Below, one piece after another: positions 22,855-33,210 of a stretch of DNA of 64,000 bases (position 1 is its first letter; the number at the start of each line of letters is the position of its first letter). The notes under the pieces are model-generated. The model had not been told where the DNA came from. It made no database searches and saw nothing but the letters and a program-made list of their open reading frames with translations. Source of the DNA: Selaginella moellendorffii (lineage: Eukaryota > Streptophyta > Lycopodiopsida > Selaginellales > Selaginellaceae); NCBI RefSeq assembly GCF_000143415.4, contig NW_003314306.1, forward strand, positions 923,479 to 987,478. The letters are read 5' to 3'. The position numbers and the translations under genes are program-made.

Positions 22855-24004
22855 AGAAAAGGATCGAACTGGAGACCTTCCGTAAAAGACAACAGCTAGA
22901 TTTTATGAACTGACCAATTGCAACATGAAACCATTAGCAATCCCACAGGTAAAATGAAAGAAAAGATTCCAGTTCTGAAGCCTTCTGTGCGCTCAATTTA
23001 GGGCAAAGAAAGAGGTATGAACTAGAGACCTTCAATAACGTGATGACCAACTACACCATGAAAACATCAGCAAATGCCTCTTCCAGGCATTTGTTATTGA
23101 CAAGTAAAATCAAAGGAAAGAAAATGCTTTAACATGTGGCTTCATCCGAGACCTTCAAGTGTATGAGACTGGTGTGATGACCAATTACACCATGAAACGA
23201 TCACGAAATGCATTGCCTTTCCTGGGCATTGCTATTGTCCCTAACGCACAAGTAAAATAAAAGAAAAGAAAGGCCTTTTAAATTGGCTTCATGCTAGAGA
23301 CCTTCAATGTGTAAGACTGACCAATTACACCATAAAACCATCACCAAATGTCTTTCTTGGGTATTCGCTTGGACAAGCAAAATGAAAGATATTACGTTGC
23401 TTCGTCCAGGTTACAGACCTTCAATGTGTCGTGATGACCAACTTCACCAGATACCTGTTTTGGGCATTTGTAGTTAACCCACAAGTAAAATGAAAGTAAA
23501 GAAAGTGCTTCTGGCAATTGGCTTCATCCAGGTTTGAACTGGAGGTCTTCCATGAAACATTGAACCATCAACAAATAACTTTTATGGGCATTTGTAGTTG
23601 TCATAACCCACAAGTAAAATCAAGCTTCATCTGGAGACCTTCAGTGTGTCACTACACCATGAAACCATCAGCAAATGCCTTTCCTGTTGTCCTAAATCAC
23701 AAGTAAAAATCAAAGGGAAAAAAAAAAGCTTTAACATGTGGCTTCATCCAGGTTTGAAGACCTTCAATGTTTTGATAACCCCATGAAACCATCAAAACAT
23801 GCCTTGCCTTTCCTTGGCATTTGCTATTGTGCCTAACTCACAAGTAAAAACAAAGCTTTAACTTATAGCTTCATACAGGTTTGAATTTGAGGCTGTCAAT
23901 ATCAAAGACAAGACAGTGATAACTAACCACACTATACCATCAACAAATGCCTTCCTTGGGCATATGCCGTTGAACCCACAAGGGAAAAGAGTGCTTTCAC
24001 ATGT
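22855..24004 (-). repeat. Tandem array of degenerate tRNA-Val(AAC)-derived units
   Basis: About nine decayed units, starting near 22860, 23010, 23135, 23284, 23397, 23519, 23622, 23740 and 23866, spaced 103-149 bp apart. Each holds the reverse complement of tRNA-Val pieces (GGCTTCATCCAGGTTTGAA, GAGACCTTCA, CTACACCATGAAACC) with internal deletions. The linker carries an AAATGCC...GGCATTT hairpin and 'cccacaagtaaaat'. The intact unit at 24005-24077 closes the array. Family identity follows from matching the intact unit's cloverleaf; the decayed ones are pseudogenes. Confidence 0.85.
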
Positions 24005-24077
24005 GGCTTCATCCAGGTTTGAACTGGAGACCTTCAGTGTGTTAGACTGACGTGATAACCAACTACACCATGAAACC
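24005..24077 (-). tRNA. tRNA-Val (anticodon AAC), complete cloverleaf
   Basis: 73 nt on the minus strand. The acceptor stem is GGTTTCA/TGAAGCC with one G-T pair. The D arm has conserved GG in GTTGG. The anticodon stem TCAGT/ACTGA closes the loop CTAACAC, giving anticodon AAC. The variable loop is AGGTC. The T stem TCCAG/CTGGA closes TTCAAAC, a good internal B box. Position 1 to 73 is fully accounted for. A TTTT run on the transcribed strand at 23985-23988 fits a Pol III terminator. It may be functional; it is the only unit of the array with all stems intact. Confidence 0.8.
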
Positions 24078-24109
24078 ATTAACAAAATCTTCATTATGTG
24101 AAAGGGAAT

Positions 24110-25181
<1,072 letters not shown>

Positions 25182-25323
25182 TGCAAATCGAAATACCAAA
25201 CTTCTCTCTCTGTTTTTGGCCACAGTGATTTGTGCTGCCTCGTGTCCGCATGGAAGAAGGACACCTGAAAGCTCAAGATCTTTCTATTATAGTAGCTAAT
25301 TACATGTGTTTTAAGGCTACATT

Positions 25324-25708
25324 TTACCACTCAGATTCCACAACTGGAACATACCAATACTTGTAGCCCAAGTCCCAACCAGTGTTAAACAAAGCAAAGT
25401 CTAAGACATACCACTCGAGGGGACCGTAATCATAGTTCTTTTTTTGGTCATAAGCATTGAACGAGCGTGACTTGCCATTCAAGGAGACGTCGCACCAAAA
25501 GAGCGTGTTTCCGAACACTCGATCGCCGAATGGCCAGCCGAATGAAGCCTTGGGCTTGATCTTCTGTGCCCCCAAATCGTTTTGCGCGGATCGGCAGTGG
25601 AGAAATAGATCAAACTTAGAGCAATTAAAGATCGTGACGGTCTTTGCTCCTCCTGCTGCTATGAGAACTAGCAAGAGGGCAAGAACAAAAAGATTTCGGT
25701 GATAGCAT
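25324..25708 (-). pseudogene. S1 (self-incompatibility-like) family gene, frameshifted
   Basis: The body matches the plant S-protein homologue family of small secreted proteins: KTVTIFNCSKFDLFLHCRS, ASFGWPFGD, GNTLFWCDVSL and ALFNTGWDLGYKYWYVPVV. Compared with the intact paralogue at 27323-27712, the signal-peptide region after MLSPKS is 2 nt shorter (around 25685-25695), so the ATG at 25708 is out of frame with the rest. No other in-frame ATG precedes the mature part. The mature region itself has no stop, so the damage may be recent. Confidence 0.8.
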
Positions 25709-25855
25709 TGGAAAGTTCAGGGAGGACACTCGTGATCATTTGATTTATACTAGTCCAAAATATCAAACCTTGGACCGCAAAACTATCTCATGTAGTTTAA
25801 AGTTCGTATCTTTTCTTTTGTCCATAGACACAAGAACCTTCAAGCTTTGATCGTC

Positions 25856-26376
25856 TCATCTCTGGACGGACAGCTTCTCCTGGAAGATAATATCGTCCTC
25901 AAGGATTGGATTGGAATCTGGATCAAGGTATGGAGGAAGCAGCACTGCCGTTTTCTGGGTAGCCAAGCTCGCACGGAAGGCCTCGGCGATCTTCTCCGGC
26001 CCGTAGTAGTGACCCTCGGCTACGTGAATCGAGGCATGCACCAAGAACCCATCCTCGATCACCAAGTTGTAGAAGTTGCATTGTGTTCCTCGGTAGATCT
26101 TCCGGAAGCGGGGCTTGTGTAGATCAAACTTGAGCTCGCCCAGGCTAAAGAGCGTTGTAAGCCCCTGGAAGAAAAGACTAAAGCCCACTCGATCTCGCTG
26201 AGTGAAACTTACGTTGAAGTGGAACTGGACAATGTCGTCTTTCCATTGCTCGAGCAGCGCGTCCAGTTGCTTCCACACCTCCTCTCGAGAGACGCCCCTC
26301 TTCTCGTACATGTCCTCCAAGCGCGAGGTCGATTCATCCTCTCCTTTTCCTTCGTGAGATCCAGAACGGTTGCCAC
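25856..26376 (-). CDS. Unrecognised gene, 3' two exons
   Basis: Exons 26213-26376 and 25856-26164 on the minus strand, separated by a 48-nt GT-AG intron. The encoded part begins after an acceptor, so at least one upstream exon is missing from my model. It contains a Gly/Ser/Glu-rich start, then RGVSREEVWKQLDALLEQW, LGELKFDLHKPRFRKIYRG, NFYNLVIEDGFLVHASIHVA and LLPPYLDPDSNPILEDD. I recognise no family, and there is no signal peptide or membrane segment. A remnant of the 3' end recurs at 27.78-27.9 kb, so the gene belongs to the duplicated block. Upstream sequence resembles PPR and SDR fragments, suggesting its 5' end was cut off by rearrangement. Confidence 0.45.
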
Positions 26377-26609
26377 CTGTAAAACCAACCAGAACCCTAA
26401 TGCCCTTTACGAACTAGCTAAGCTAACCATTTCAAGCTGCGGCAACTTTTCTCATGGCTTGCCTAACTCGACCTCTCAGACCAGGATGTTACAACCATCG
26501 CTGAAATGATTGATGCGGCAATCGTGGCTTGGTTCCCGACTGGCGACCCGGGGCTTCTTTTGAGGACAATGGTGTGACAGTGATCAAGCACAAGCGAGAG
26601 AAGAAAGTC

Positions 26610-26730
26610 CATCGGTAGCTCACCGAGATTTCAAGCCCCAGAATGAGACCGAACACCGCCCTCCATTTTACCACTTGCGGCATCCGCTCAGCGCGCTCAT
26701 GAGCGTCATAAATCCCGTCGCGCCGATGAG
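26610..26730 (-). pseudogene. 3' fragment of the PPR gene
   Basis: Matches the last part of the PPR gene at 28015-30225: ATGFMTLMSALSGCRKW followed by FGLILGLEI aligns with PGFVTLMGALGGCRKW...FDLILGLEI, in the same orientation. Only about 110 bp remain and both ends are abrupt. A short inverted copy of the PPR tail also lies at about 26430-26460. Confidence 0.75.
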
Positions 26731-26749
26731 AAACAGCAATTTTCCTTGA

Positions 26750-27265
26750 CACGAGGTTGGAGCTGCGGACTCGGTTTGGACGACAGGCGTGAAATAGAAG
26801 AAGACGGCGGACATGTCCTGGGCGGTGGATTTCTTCCTCACATTGTGTCCTACGTTGCTTACCTGGAGAAACACTTGGGACAAAGCCTGGATCGCTTCCT
26901 CACATTGTTTCCTACGTTGTTTACATCTCAATCATAATCCATCAATCGAGACAAACTAACGCGAGAAGAAAGCGGATTTACTCGAGGCAAAAACTTCGTT
27001 GTCGAGCTTTCCGCCTAAGTAAGGGGACACAAGCGGCAAGAACTTCAAAACTTCTTTACAAGGATGTCGAGCTTTTCCGCCAAAATGTTGCCCATTCATG
27101 AGCGCTCTCTCGCTGGGCTTGGAGAGGCCACAGTGGATTGGCGCCACTTGTGGAGCCGCTCATATATTACACAGAAGCTCCAAGCCCCGCAAGCTCGATT
27201 CATGAGTTTTTATCGACGAGTAACCCATCAAAGAACTTAACCCGATTATACGAGATTTCTCTTCC
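26750..27265 (-). pseudogene. Third SDR copy, heavily degraded
   Basis: In the same order as the intact SDR genes: an exon 1 remnant near 27225-27260 (cccatcaaagaacttaaccc), an exon 2 remnant at about 27060-27190 (gcgctctctcgctgggct, attggcgccact, agaagctccaagcc) and exon 3 remnants at about 26790-26930 (NVGHNVRKKST...AVFF, partly duplicated). Exons 4 and 5 are missing and frames are broken throughout. Left-hand sequence switches abruptly to the PPR fragment near 26735. Confidence 0.8.
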
Positions 27266-27322
27266 ACAGCCAGCTCATTGTTCTTAATCTTTTATAATAG
27301 AACTATTACATGACATTAGTTT

Positions 27323-27712
27323 TTACCACTCAAACTCCACAACTGGAACATACCATTTCCTGGTTTCTTGGTGCCAACCAGTGCCAAACAAAGCAAAGTC
27401 CAAAAGATACCACTCGATCTGCTCGTAATTGGAGCTCTTTTTTTGGTCGTAAGCATGGAACTGGAATGACTTACCATCCAAGGAGAAGTCACACCAAAAG
27501 AGCGTGTTTCCAACCCATCGATCACCGAATGGCCAGCCGAATGAATCCTTGGGCTTGAGCGTCTGTGCCCCCAAATCGTTCTGCTTGGATCGGCAGTGGA
27601 GCGATAGATCCGACTCAGAGCGATTAAAGATCTTCACGGTCTTTGCTTCTGCTGCCGCTGTCATGAGAACTAGCAAGAGTGGAAGAACGTGACAAGATTT
27701 CGGTGATAGCAT
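27323..27712 (-). CDS. Plant S1/self-incompatibility family secreted protein
   Basis: 129 aa, ATG at 27712 (the frame is open a little further upstream but only through a TTG). A hydrophobic signal peptide (CHVLPLLLVLMTAAAEA) is followed by the S1 domain: KTVKIFNRSESDLSLHCRSK, DLGAQTLKPKDSFGWPFGD, GNTLFWCDFSL, FHAYDQ and ALFGTGWHQETRKWYVPVV. Two conserved cysteines, in LHCRS and FWCD, could form the family disulfide. Intronless, as is usual. S1 proteins are secreted ligands in poppy self-incompatibility; the role of the many homologues elsewhere is unknown. This is the intact partner of the frameshifted copy at 25.3 kb. Confidence 0.9.
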   Translation of the reverse strand: MLSPKSCHVLPLLLVLMTAAAEAKTVKIFNRSESDLSLHCRSKQNDLGAQTLKPKDSFGWPFGDRWVGNTLFWCDFSLDGKSFQFHAYDQKKSSNYEQIEWYLLDFALFGTGWHQETRKWYVPVVEFEW

Positions 27713-27769
27713 TGGAAAGTTGAGGGAGGGCAATTGCGATCATCTGATTTATAGTTGTCGAACTTGGAC

Positions 27770-27920
27770 CGCTAAACTATCTCATACGGCTTGAAGTTTT
27801 CGCGGCATTCATAGTTGAGACAAAAACCTTCAAGCCTTGACTGTCTTATCTCTGGATGGGCAGCTTATCCCGGAAGTATGGAGGTAGCAGCACTGCGAGA
27901 TTCAACACAAAGTTGCCACC
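27770..27920 (-). pseudogene. Remnant of the unrecognised gene's 3' end
   Basis: Aligns with 25785-25945: 'accttcaagc(c/t)ttga', 'ctcatctctggac/tgg', 'cagctt' and 'gtatggagg(a/t)agcagcactgc' occur in the same order, with a deletion in the middle. It sits between the intact S1 gene and the PPR gene, the same relative place as the larger copy at 25.86-26.38 kb. Confidence 0.65.
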
Positions 27921-28014
27921 TAGAGTTCTTTCACAAATGCCTGGTCGGGCATTTGCCTGAAACTCTATAATGGTTTACCAGATGTCTTTGAAAACGAGAA
28001 GCTGTAATGGATAT

Positions 28015-30225
28015 CTAGGCTTCTCCACAAACGCTAGCCATGAGCAAAGTTGCCGCAGCTCGATCTTCCTCCGGGATTTCAAGCCCCAGAATGAGATCAA
28101 ACACCGCCCTCGCGACGCGGGCATTTCCCCACTTGCGGCATCCGCCCAGCGCGCCCATGAGCGTCACAAATCCCGGCCTCGGCCGCTGGCATTCCAACAT
28201 CCCCACCGCCTCGTCCAATCGATTCGCCCGACAAAGGAGATCCACGACGCAGCTAATGTGCTCCTCGGAGGGGACAATGCCGTACACGTCCCGCATTTCG
28301 CGGAAGAACTGTCGCCCTTGGTCGACGAGCCCGGCGTGGCCGCACGCCGCGAGAATCGAAACGAAGGTCACTCGGTTTGGTCGGAGGCCCTGCTCGGCTT
28401 CCATCCCCTGGAGGGAATCCAGCACGCGATCGATCTTGCCTTGGTGGCTGTGAGCTCCCACGAGAGCGTTCCACATCGCGAGGTCTCTAGCGGCAGCCGC
28501 GGCATCAAATACCGCCTCCGCGTCGCGCGAGCTCCCGGATCTCCCGTAGAAATCGATCAGTGCGGTGGTCACTAGCAGCTCGCTCTCGAATCCTCGCCGG
28601 CAGATCTTCGCGTGGATCGATCTTCCCGCCGCCAGAGCTCCCAGGTTCGCGCAGGCCTTGAGCGCTGTGAGATAAGTCACTGGGCTCAGAGGGGCTGGGA
28701 TTTGCGCGAGCTCCATTCGAGCGAAGAGGGCGAGAGCTTGCTCGTTCTCGCCACCCTCGACGTAGGCGGAGATCATGGCTGTCCACGCGAAAACGTCGCG
28801 GAGATCCATGGAATCAAACACGGTCTTGGCTTCCTCCACGCTCCCACACTTTCCATAGAGATCGATGAGAGTGCTCGAGAGAAAGAGATGGTGGTCTTGT
28901 CCAATGTTCTTCAGTTGTGAATGGATAGCTTGTCCCCTTCTCAGGCATGAAAGTTTCATAGATTTGGAGCTCGGACTGGTGGAACTCGGGCTCGAAGAGC
29001 TCGGACTGGAACTCGGGCTCTTTCCTGCCAAGTTTACACAGGCCTTGAGCGCTGCGAGGTAAGTCACAGCGTTGCTTCTCTCGAGCCTTTCAATCGACTC
29101 AAACGTCTCCAAGGCCTGTTCTTCGTCGCCACCCTCGGCATAGCCGAGAATCAGCGCGTTCCACGATGCGGCGTCGTCGTGGGCGATCGCGATTCCATCG
29201 AAAACAAGCTGAGCTTGGGTCATGCTGCCGACTTTTCCATAGAGATCGACCAGAGCGTTCGCCACGAATCCGTTGGACTCGCTGCCGGACCTTAGAATCC
29301 CCGAGTGAACGTCTCGAGCTTTCGAAAGATCTCCTGGAAAGTTGGCGCAGGCCTTGAGAGCTGCAAGGTAAGTCACCGCGTTTGGGCGAACTCCATCGTC
29401 TCGCATTCTCTCCAGGAGCTCCAGAGCAGTGTCTCCACGGCCACTCTCGGCGTATCCCAGAATCATGGAGCTCCACGACACAACATCCTGCGTTTTCATT
29501 CGATCGAAGACGCTCCTCGCGTCAACCATGCTCCCACACTTCCCATACGTGTCGATGAGCGTGCTTGCCACAAAAGTATGGAGCTCCAGTCCGGATTCGA
29601 CGAGCTGGGAGTGGATTCTTCGTCCAATCTCCAAACACTCGGTGGATTTTCCTCGCTCTCTCGACGCGAGGTTGGCACAGGCCTTGAGAGCTGCGAGATA
29701 AGTCACTCGGTTTGGGCGACAGGATCTCTCCAGGCCCGAGCTTTCCATTTGCGTGAAGAGATCGAGAGCTTGCTTGGCATCGCCATTCTCGGCGTACCCA
29801 AGTATGAGAGCGTTCCACGAGACGACGCTCTTGCGAGGATTGGTTTCGAAAATCTTTCGAGCATCAACCATGCTCCCACACTTGGCATACATGGAAACGA
29901 GCGAGTTTGCAACGTAAGTGTCCGACGATGCCGCAGCGTCTCTGGAAACCTCGCCATGGATTCTCCTCCCGCCCTCTAAATCTCTGGAGCGAGCACATAC
30001 CTTGAGCGCCGAGAGGAGAGCTGGAATGCTCAACGCCACTCCCTCTTTTGTCGAGGCTTCCCGGATTCTTTTCCGGCCGGAATATGAAGATGGTTCCTCC
30101 ATCCTGGCGAGAAGAGCTCCAGCATGATGCCATTCCATAGAGAAATCAACCCATAGAAAAGAAAGACTAGATTTTTTGTGGATCCAACCTCTTGAGTTCC
30201 TTTTAGTACACAATGCTAGGATCAT
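28015..30225 (-). CDS. Intronless PLS-type pentatricopeptide repeat protein
   Basis: 736 aa, ATG at 30225; an alternative start (MEWHHAG) lies 29 codons in. Repeated 35-residue helical units are easy to see: TYVANSLVSMYAKCGSMVDA, VVSWNALILGYAENGDAKQA, VTYLAALKACANL, TLIDTYGKCGSMVDARSVFD and so on. This is the P-L-S pattern of land-plant organelle RNA-binding PPRs. No complete E or DYW domain follows (the end is AVFDLILGLEIPEEDRAA, E-like). A serine/proline-rich insert (around 405-425) breaks one repeat. Such proteins bind specific plastid or mitochondrial transcripts; no clear transit peptide can be judged by eye. It is the intact partner of the PPR fragment at 26.6 kb. Confidence 0.9.
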   Translation of the reverse strand: MILALCTKRNSRGWIHKKSSLSFLWVDFSMEWHHAGALLARMEEPSSYSGRKRIREASTKEGVALSIPALLSALKVCARSRDLEGGRRIHGEVSRDAAASSDTYVANSLVSMYAKCGSMVDARKIFETNPRKSVVSWNALILGYAENGDAKQALDLFTQMESSGLERSCRPNRVTYLAALKACANLASRERGKSTECLEIGRRIHSQLVESGLELHTFVASTLIDTYGKCGSMVDARSVFDRMKTQDVVSWSSMILGYAESGRGDTALELLERMRDDGVRPNAVTYLAALKACANFPGDLSKARDVHSGILRSGSESNGFVANALVDLYGKVGSMTQAQLVFDGIAIAHDDAASWNALILGYAEGGDEEQALETFESIERLERSNAVTYLAALKACVNLAGKSPSSSPSSSSPSSTSPSSKSMKLSCLRRGQAIHSQLKNIGQDHHLFLSSTLIDLYGKCGSVEEAKTVFDSMDLRDVFAWTAMISAYVEGGENEQALALFARMELAQIPAPLSPVTYLTALKACANLGALAAGRSIHAKICRRGFESELLVTTALIDFYGRSGSSRDAEAVFDAAAAARDLAMWNALVGAHSHQGKIDRVLDSLQGMEAEQGLRPNRVTFVSILAACGHAGLVDQGRQFFREMRDVYGIVPSEEHISCVVDLLCRANRLDEAVGMLECQRPRPGFVTLMGALGGCRKWGNARVARAVFDLILGLEIPEEDRAAATLLMASVCGEA

Positions 30226-30364
30226 CTATCGCTCTACAACAAAAACCATCCATTTCCCTTCCTCTCTCCAGCTTTTCCTTCTTCTCTAGCTGTGGATCTA
30301 GTATACAAACCCAAGGCAAGGAAAACGAATCAAAGAATGGACGTGTGCTCTCTCTTTCATCCAT

Positions 30365-31244
30365 TCAACTTTGCTCCGTCTTGACGGCCATGGCGGCTTG
30401 CCTTCTACGCATTTGAGCCTCGAGCTTATTTTGCATCTCTGCGAAACAAAAACAACGTTAGAAACTCTGCTCTTCATGCGTAAAACCAAGTGAAGAAGGG
30501 AGAAAGGCTTACTCTTGTGAGCAATTGCCTTGCGAGTGAGTGCCAAAAACTCTTCCCACTCGAACGATTGTAGCTCTTGTTTCTCTTCGTCTGTGAGTTG
30601 GAAGTTTGGCTCCCTTCCACACATATAAGCAGCTCTAATGCCAGACAAAGATAAGAAACGACGAAACGAAACGAAGAGCTATGAAAAACTCTTTACCTGT
30701 CGTAGAGATGAGCAGCCTCTTCTTGGGTGTTGACGGTTCCCAGATGGACTTGTTTCTTCCCAACTTTGATGGCAGCCTGCCACTTCAAGTTCTTGAAGTA
30801 AACTCCCCGCAACATGCACGGCTCCTGGTTATTCACTTGCTTCCTCCGGTGTAGCTTTCGCTTCTTGAGCTCCTTGTCTGCCAAAAACCAAGGATATCTC
30901 AAGCCGAGCAAACTAGAAAAGCAGTAGCGAGAGATACCTTTGAAGGGGGTTTTGAAAGCGAGAGGTGGTGGCTTGCCTATGTACTCCTGCAACTACGAAG
31001 GCATAGCCTCTTAGAACTTGAAACTGGAAACGAAGAGAAGAAAGTGATGGAAACTTACGTCTGTTCCATCCGGCCGATACATGGCCAGCGCCAGAGGCTC
31101 CACATTTTCACTACACTTGTTGGAAGCTTGCTGCAGCCTACATTTCTCTGATAGAACACACACACAGGAAACAAGTAAGATATGAGCTTTGAAGCAATAG
31201 AAACACTTACCACTCAGGTGCTTTCGTTTTCGAATGCTGACCAT
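30365..31244 (-). CDS. APD1: AP2/ERF-domain protein, APD1 (At4g13040-like) type
   Basis: Six exons on the minus strand: 31211-31244, 31059-31147, 30938-30992, 30697-30877, 30513-30634, 30365-30438; 184 aa with consistent phases. The start MVSIRKRKH resembles the Arabidopsis family member. The single AP2-like domain (about 82-133) reads MLRGVYFKNLKWQAAIKV, HLGTVNTQEEAAHLYDRAAY and MCGREPNF, then EEFLALTRKAIAHKKMQ. These lack the usual WV.EIR core of ERF proteins, which is typical of this divergent group, implicated in defence regulation in Arabidopsis. The family is recalled from memory. The promoter region recurs at 61.25-62.69 kb. Confidence 0.85.
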
Positions 31245-32300
31245 GGCCTCCAGCTAAAGCTCTTTCAAAGTCTCCACCAAAACGACAGTAAAGCTAGTCC
31301 CACCCTCGAATCGACTTGTAGCAGCACAGCTTTTCTCCTTCCCGGCCCTCCACCAAAGCAAAAGCTCGATTTCTACGCACCCGTCCTTCCTGTTCACGCC
31401 GTAAGCTCCAAGCTTTCCTGGATCCCTTCCCCGCGGCTAGTTTGTCCCCGAGCTACTGTCCTACCACTGTTCTTCCCCTTTGCTCCAAATCCAAAGCTCC
31501 CCCCTGGATGTGTCCTAGCGCTCTAGCTGCAAACACGCACACACCGGGATGAAACGAATCATCGAGAAAGGTGGCACCGATAAAAACCAGCCAGCCAACC
31601 AGCCACCCCCGTCAATCAATCAATCAATCCGGCCCCCACGGAGCTCCGGAAAAAGTCAACTTACAAGAACCACCGCCGCCTCCTCTTCGTCTTCTTCCTT
31701 GCAGCTCCAGCTCCACAAGATGGACCGCGCAAAAAAAATCCCCCTCTTCTTCTCGCTCTCCTAGTCAAACACAAGCACCTCTATTCCTCTTTCTCCTCCA
31801 ACCAAGAACACGAAGAAAAAAAAAAACCTCTCCCCCAGATAGACGCAGAGAAAGAAAGCCCAAGCGCAGGCAGCAAGAAAGAAGAGAGACTTACCCGTGT
31901 AGCGTTTTGGAGCATTCCCTGGGATTCAATGGAGGCGGCCGAGCAAATGGGTCGGCGCTAAACCTTGCGAGGCGCGGCGGCGAGCACAGCCCAGTTCCCC
32001 AATCGCTGGAATCGGCGAGAGCGGCGGCCCCAAAAGCCTCCAAATCTTTGCTTGCCACCTTTTGCTAAACGAAGCGAGGGGACTAGCGCACCACCCTCGA
32101 CGCCATGGATGGTGGTGGTGGTGGACGCTTAAACTCACGCACACGCACACGGGGGCACACCACTTAATAGAAAGAAAGAGAAAGAAAGAAGAAACCCAAC
32201 CCAACTCTCTCCTCTCTCTTTGAGTTGATAGCCTAACTCTCTAAGTAAGAGTGAGATGCACGACTTTCAACTCTAACACGAAAAAAAAAAGGGCAAACAA
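31245..32300 (-). promoter_or_regulatory. APD1 5' UTR and promoter region with a likely leader intron
   Basis: Upstream of the APD1 ATG. On the minus strand a strong donor, CGG|GTAAGTCTCTC near 31890, suggests a 5' UTR exon at about 31900-32060 spliced toward the coding exons. Farther out is a GA/CT-rich microsatellite (32165-32220) and A-rich runs. Most of this, from about 31788 outward, is duplicated at 61.25 kb. Confidence 0.45.
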
Positions 32301-33210
32301 TGGGAGAGAGAGAGCCCAAAAGGTAAGCAAAAAAAAAAAGATTGAGAAAAAAAACGGCAAAAAGAAGAACAATGAGGGTTAAAATGTACAAAACCGACTT
32401 GGGTGGTGGAAATTATTTCCCCCCAGCGGTCCAATCCATGGTGGCTTAAGGTGAGATTAAAGGCTAATCACAATTAGCCGCGGGCCAACGACTGCTGTGT
32501 GCCACCGCCACCCTTCGGGAAAACAAATAGGATTTGTGCTAACCGAGGTGGGGTTTATTAGCATTAGCGGGTGATTAGCGCCGCAGGCGTCAGATTTCTC
32601 GGCAGCAACGGTGAGGATTGGAGGGCGCCGGCGCTTTACAGGTATACGTGTACGCTGCATGGACCAGGAAGCAAAAAGCAAAAAATAATGCTTGCCTCTC
32701 TTTTATATGTTTCAAGCCTCGTTGTGTTTTTTTAGGGGCCACCACCTTTGGGTTTGTAATGAGGGAAAATTTTGACAAGGACGTGGAGTTTGTGGGTCGG
32801 CCTGCCGCCGCTGCCTCGTCTAGCAATAAAGTGGAGAAAGGTGGTGCAATCGCCACCGTTACTTTTAGCGCTTACCTGTCCCGTATGCTGGATTTTGATT
32901 TTGGTCAATGATTAAGTACTTTAAGATATTTAACCATATTTATGTACTAAATTGTTTCTGAAGAAATTTCAAATGACACTAATCATCAAGTAGATTTAAA
33001 AGTAAATTCTACAGCCAAAACAAATATGCCAAAAATTAAATATGAAGAATTAGACAAATGGTTTTCCAAGTTAATTTTATCTCATCACATATATGTGATA
33101 ACTTAAGCAGAATTCGATTTCACAAACTAAGAACTCTTAAAAACAATAACTTAAATTAATATAATAACTTAGAGAAAATTAAAACTCTTTTGCTGTAAGA
33201 AAAATATATA
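31788..33210. repeat. Segmental duplication, copy 1 (pairs with 61249-62690)
   Basis: Direct-orientation duplicate of about 1.4 kb. Shared sequence starts at 'ctctttctcctccaacc' and is lost near 'ctcttttgctgta'. Copies differ by scattered substitutions and short indels, including poly-A length. It holds the APD1 5' UTR exon and promoter and an AT-rich tail, with no complete gene. Confidence 0.85.

Noticed and set aside
22855-24077. CRISPR array
   Set aside because: Regularly spaced repeats in a eukaryotic intergenic region; the repeats are tRNA-Val derived and degenerate, and spacers are themselves repeated.
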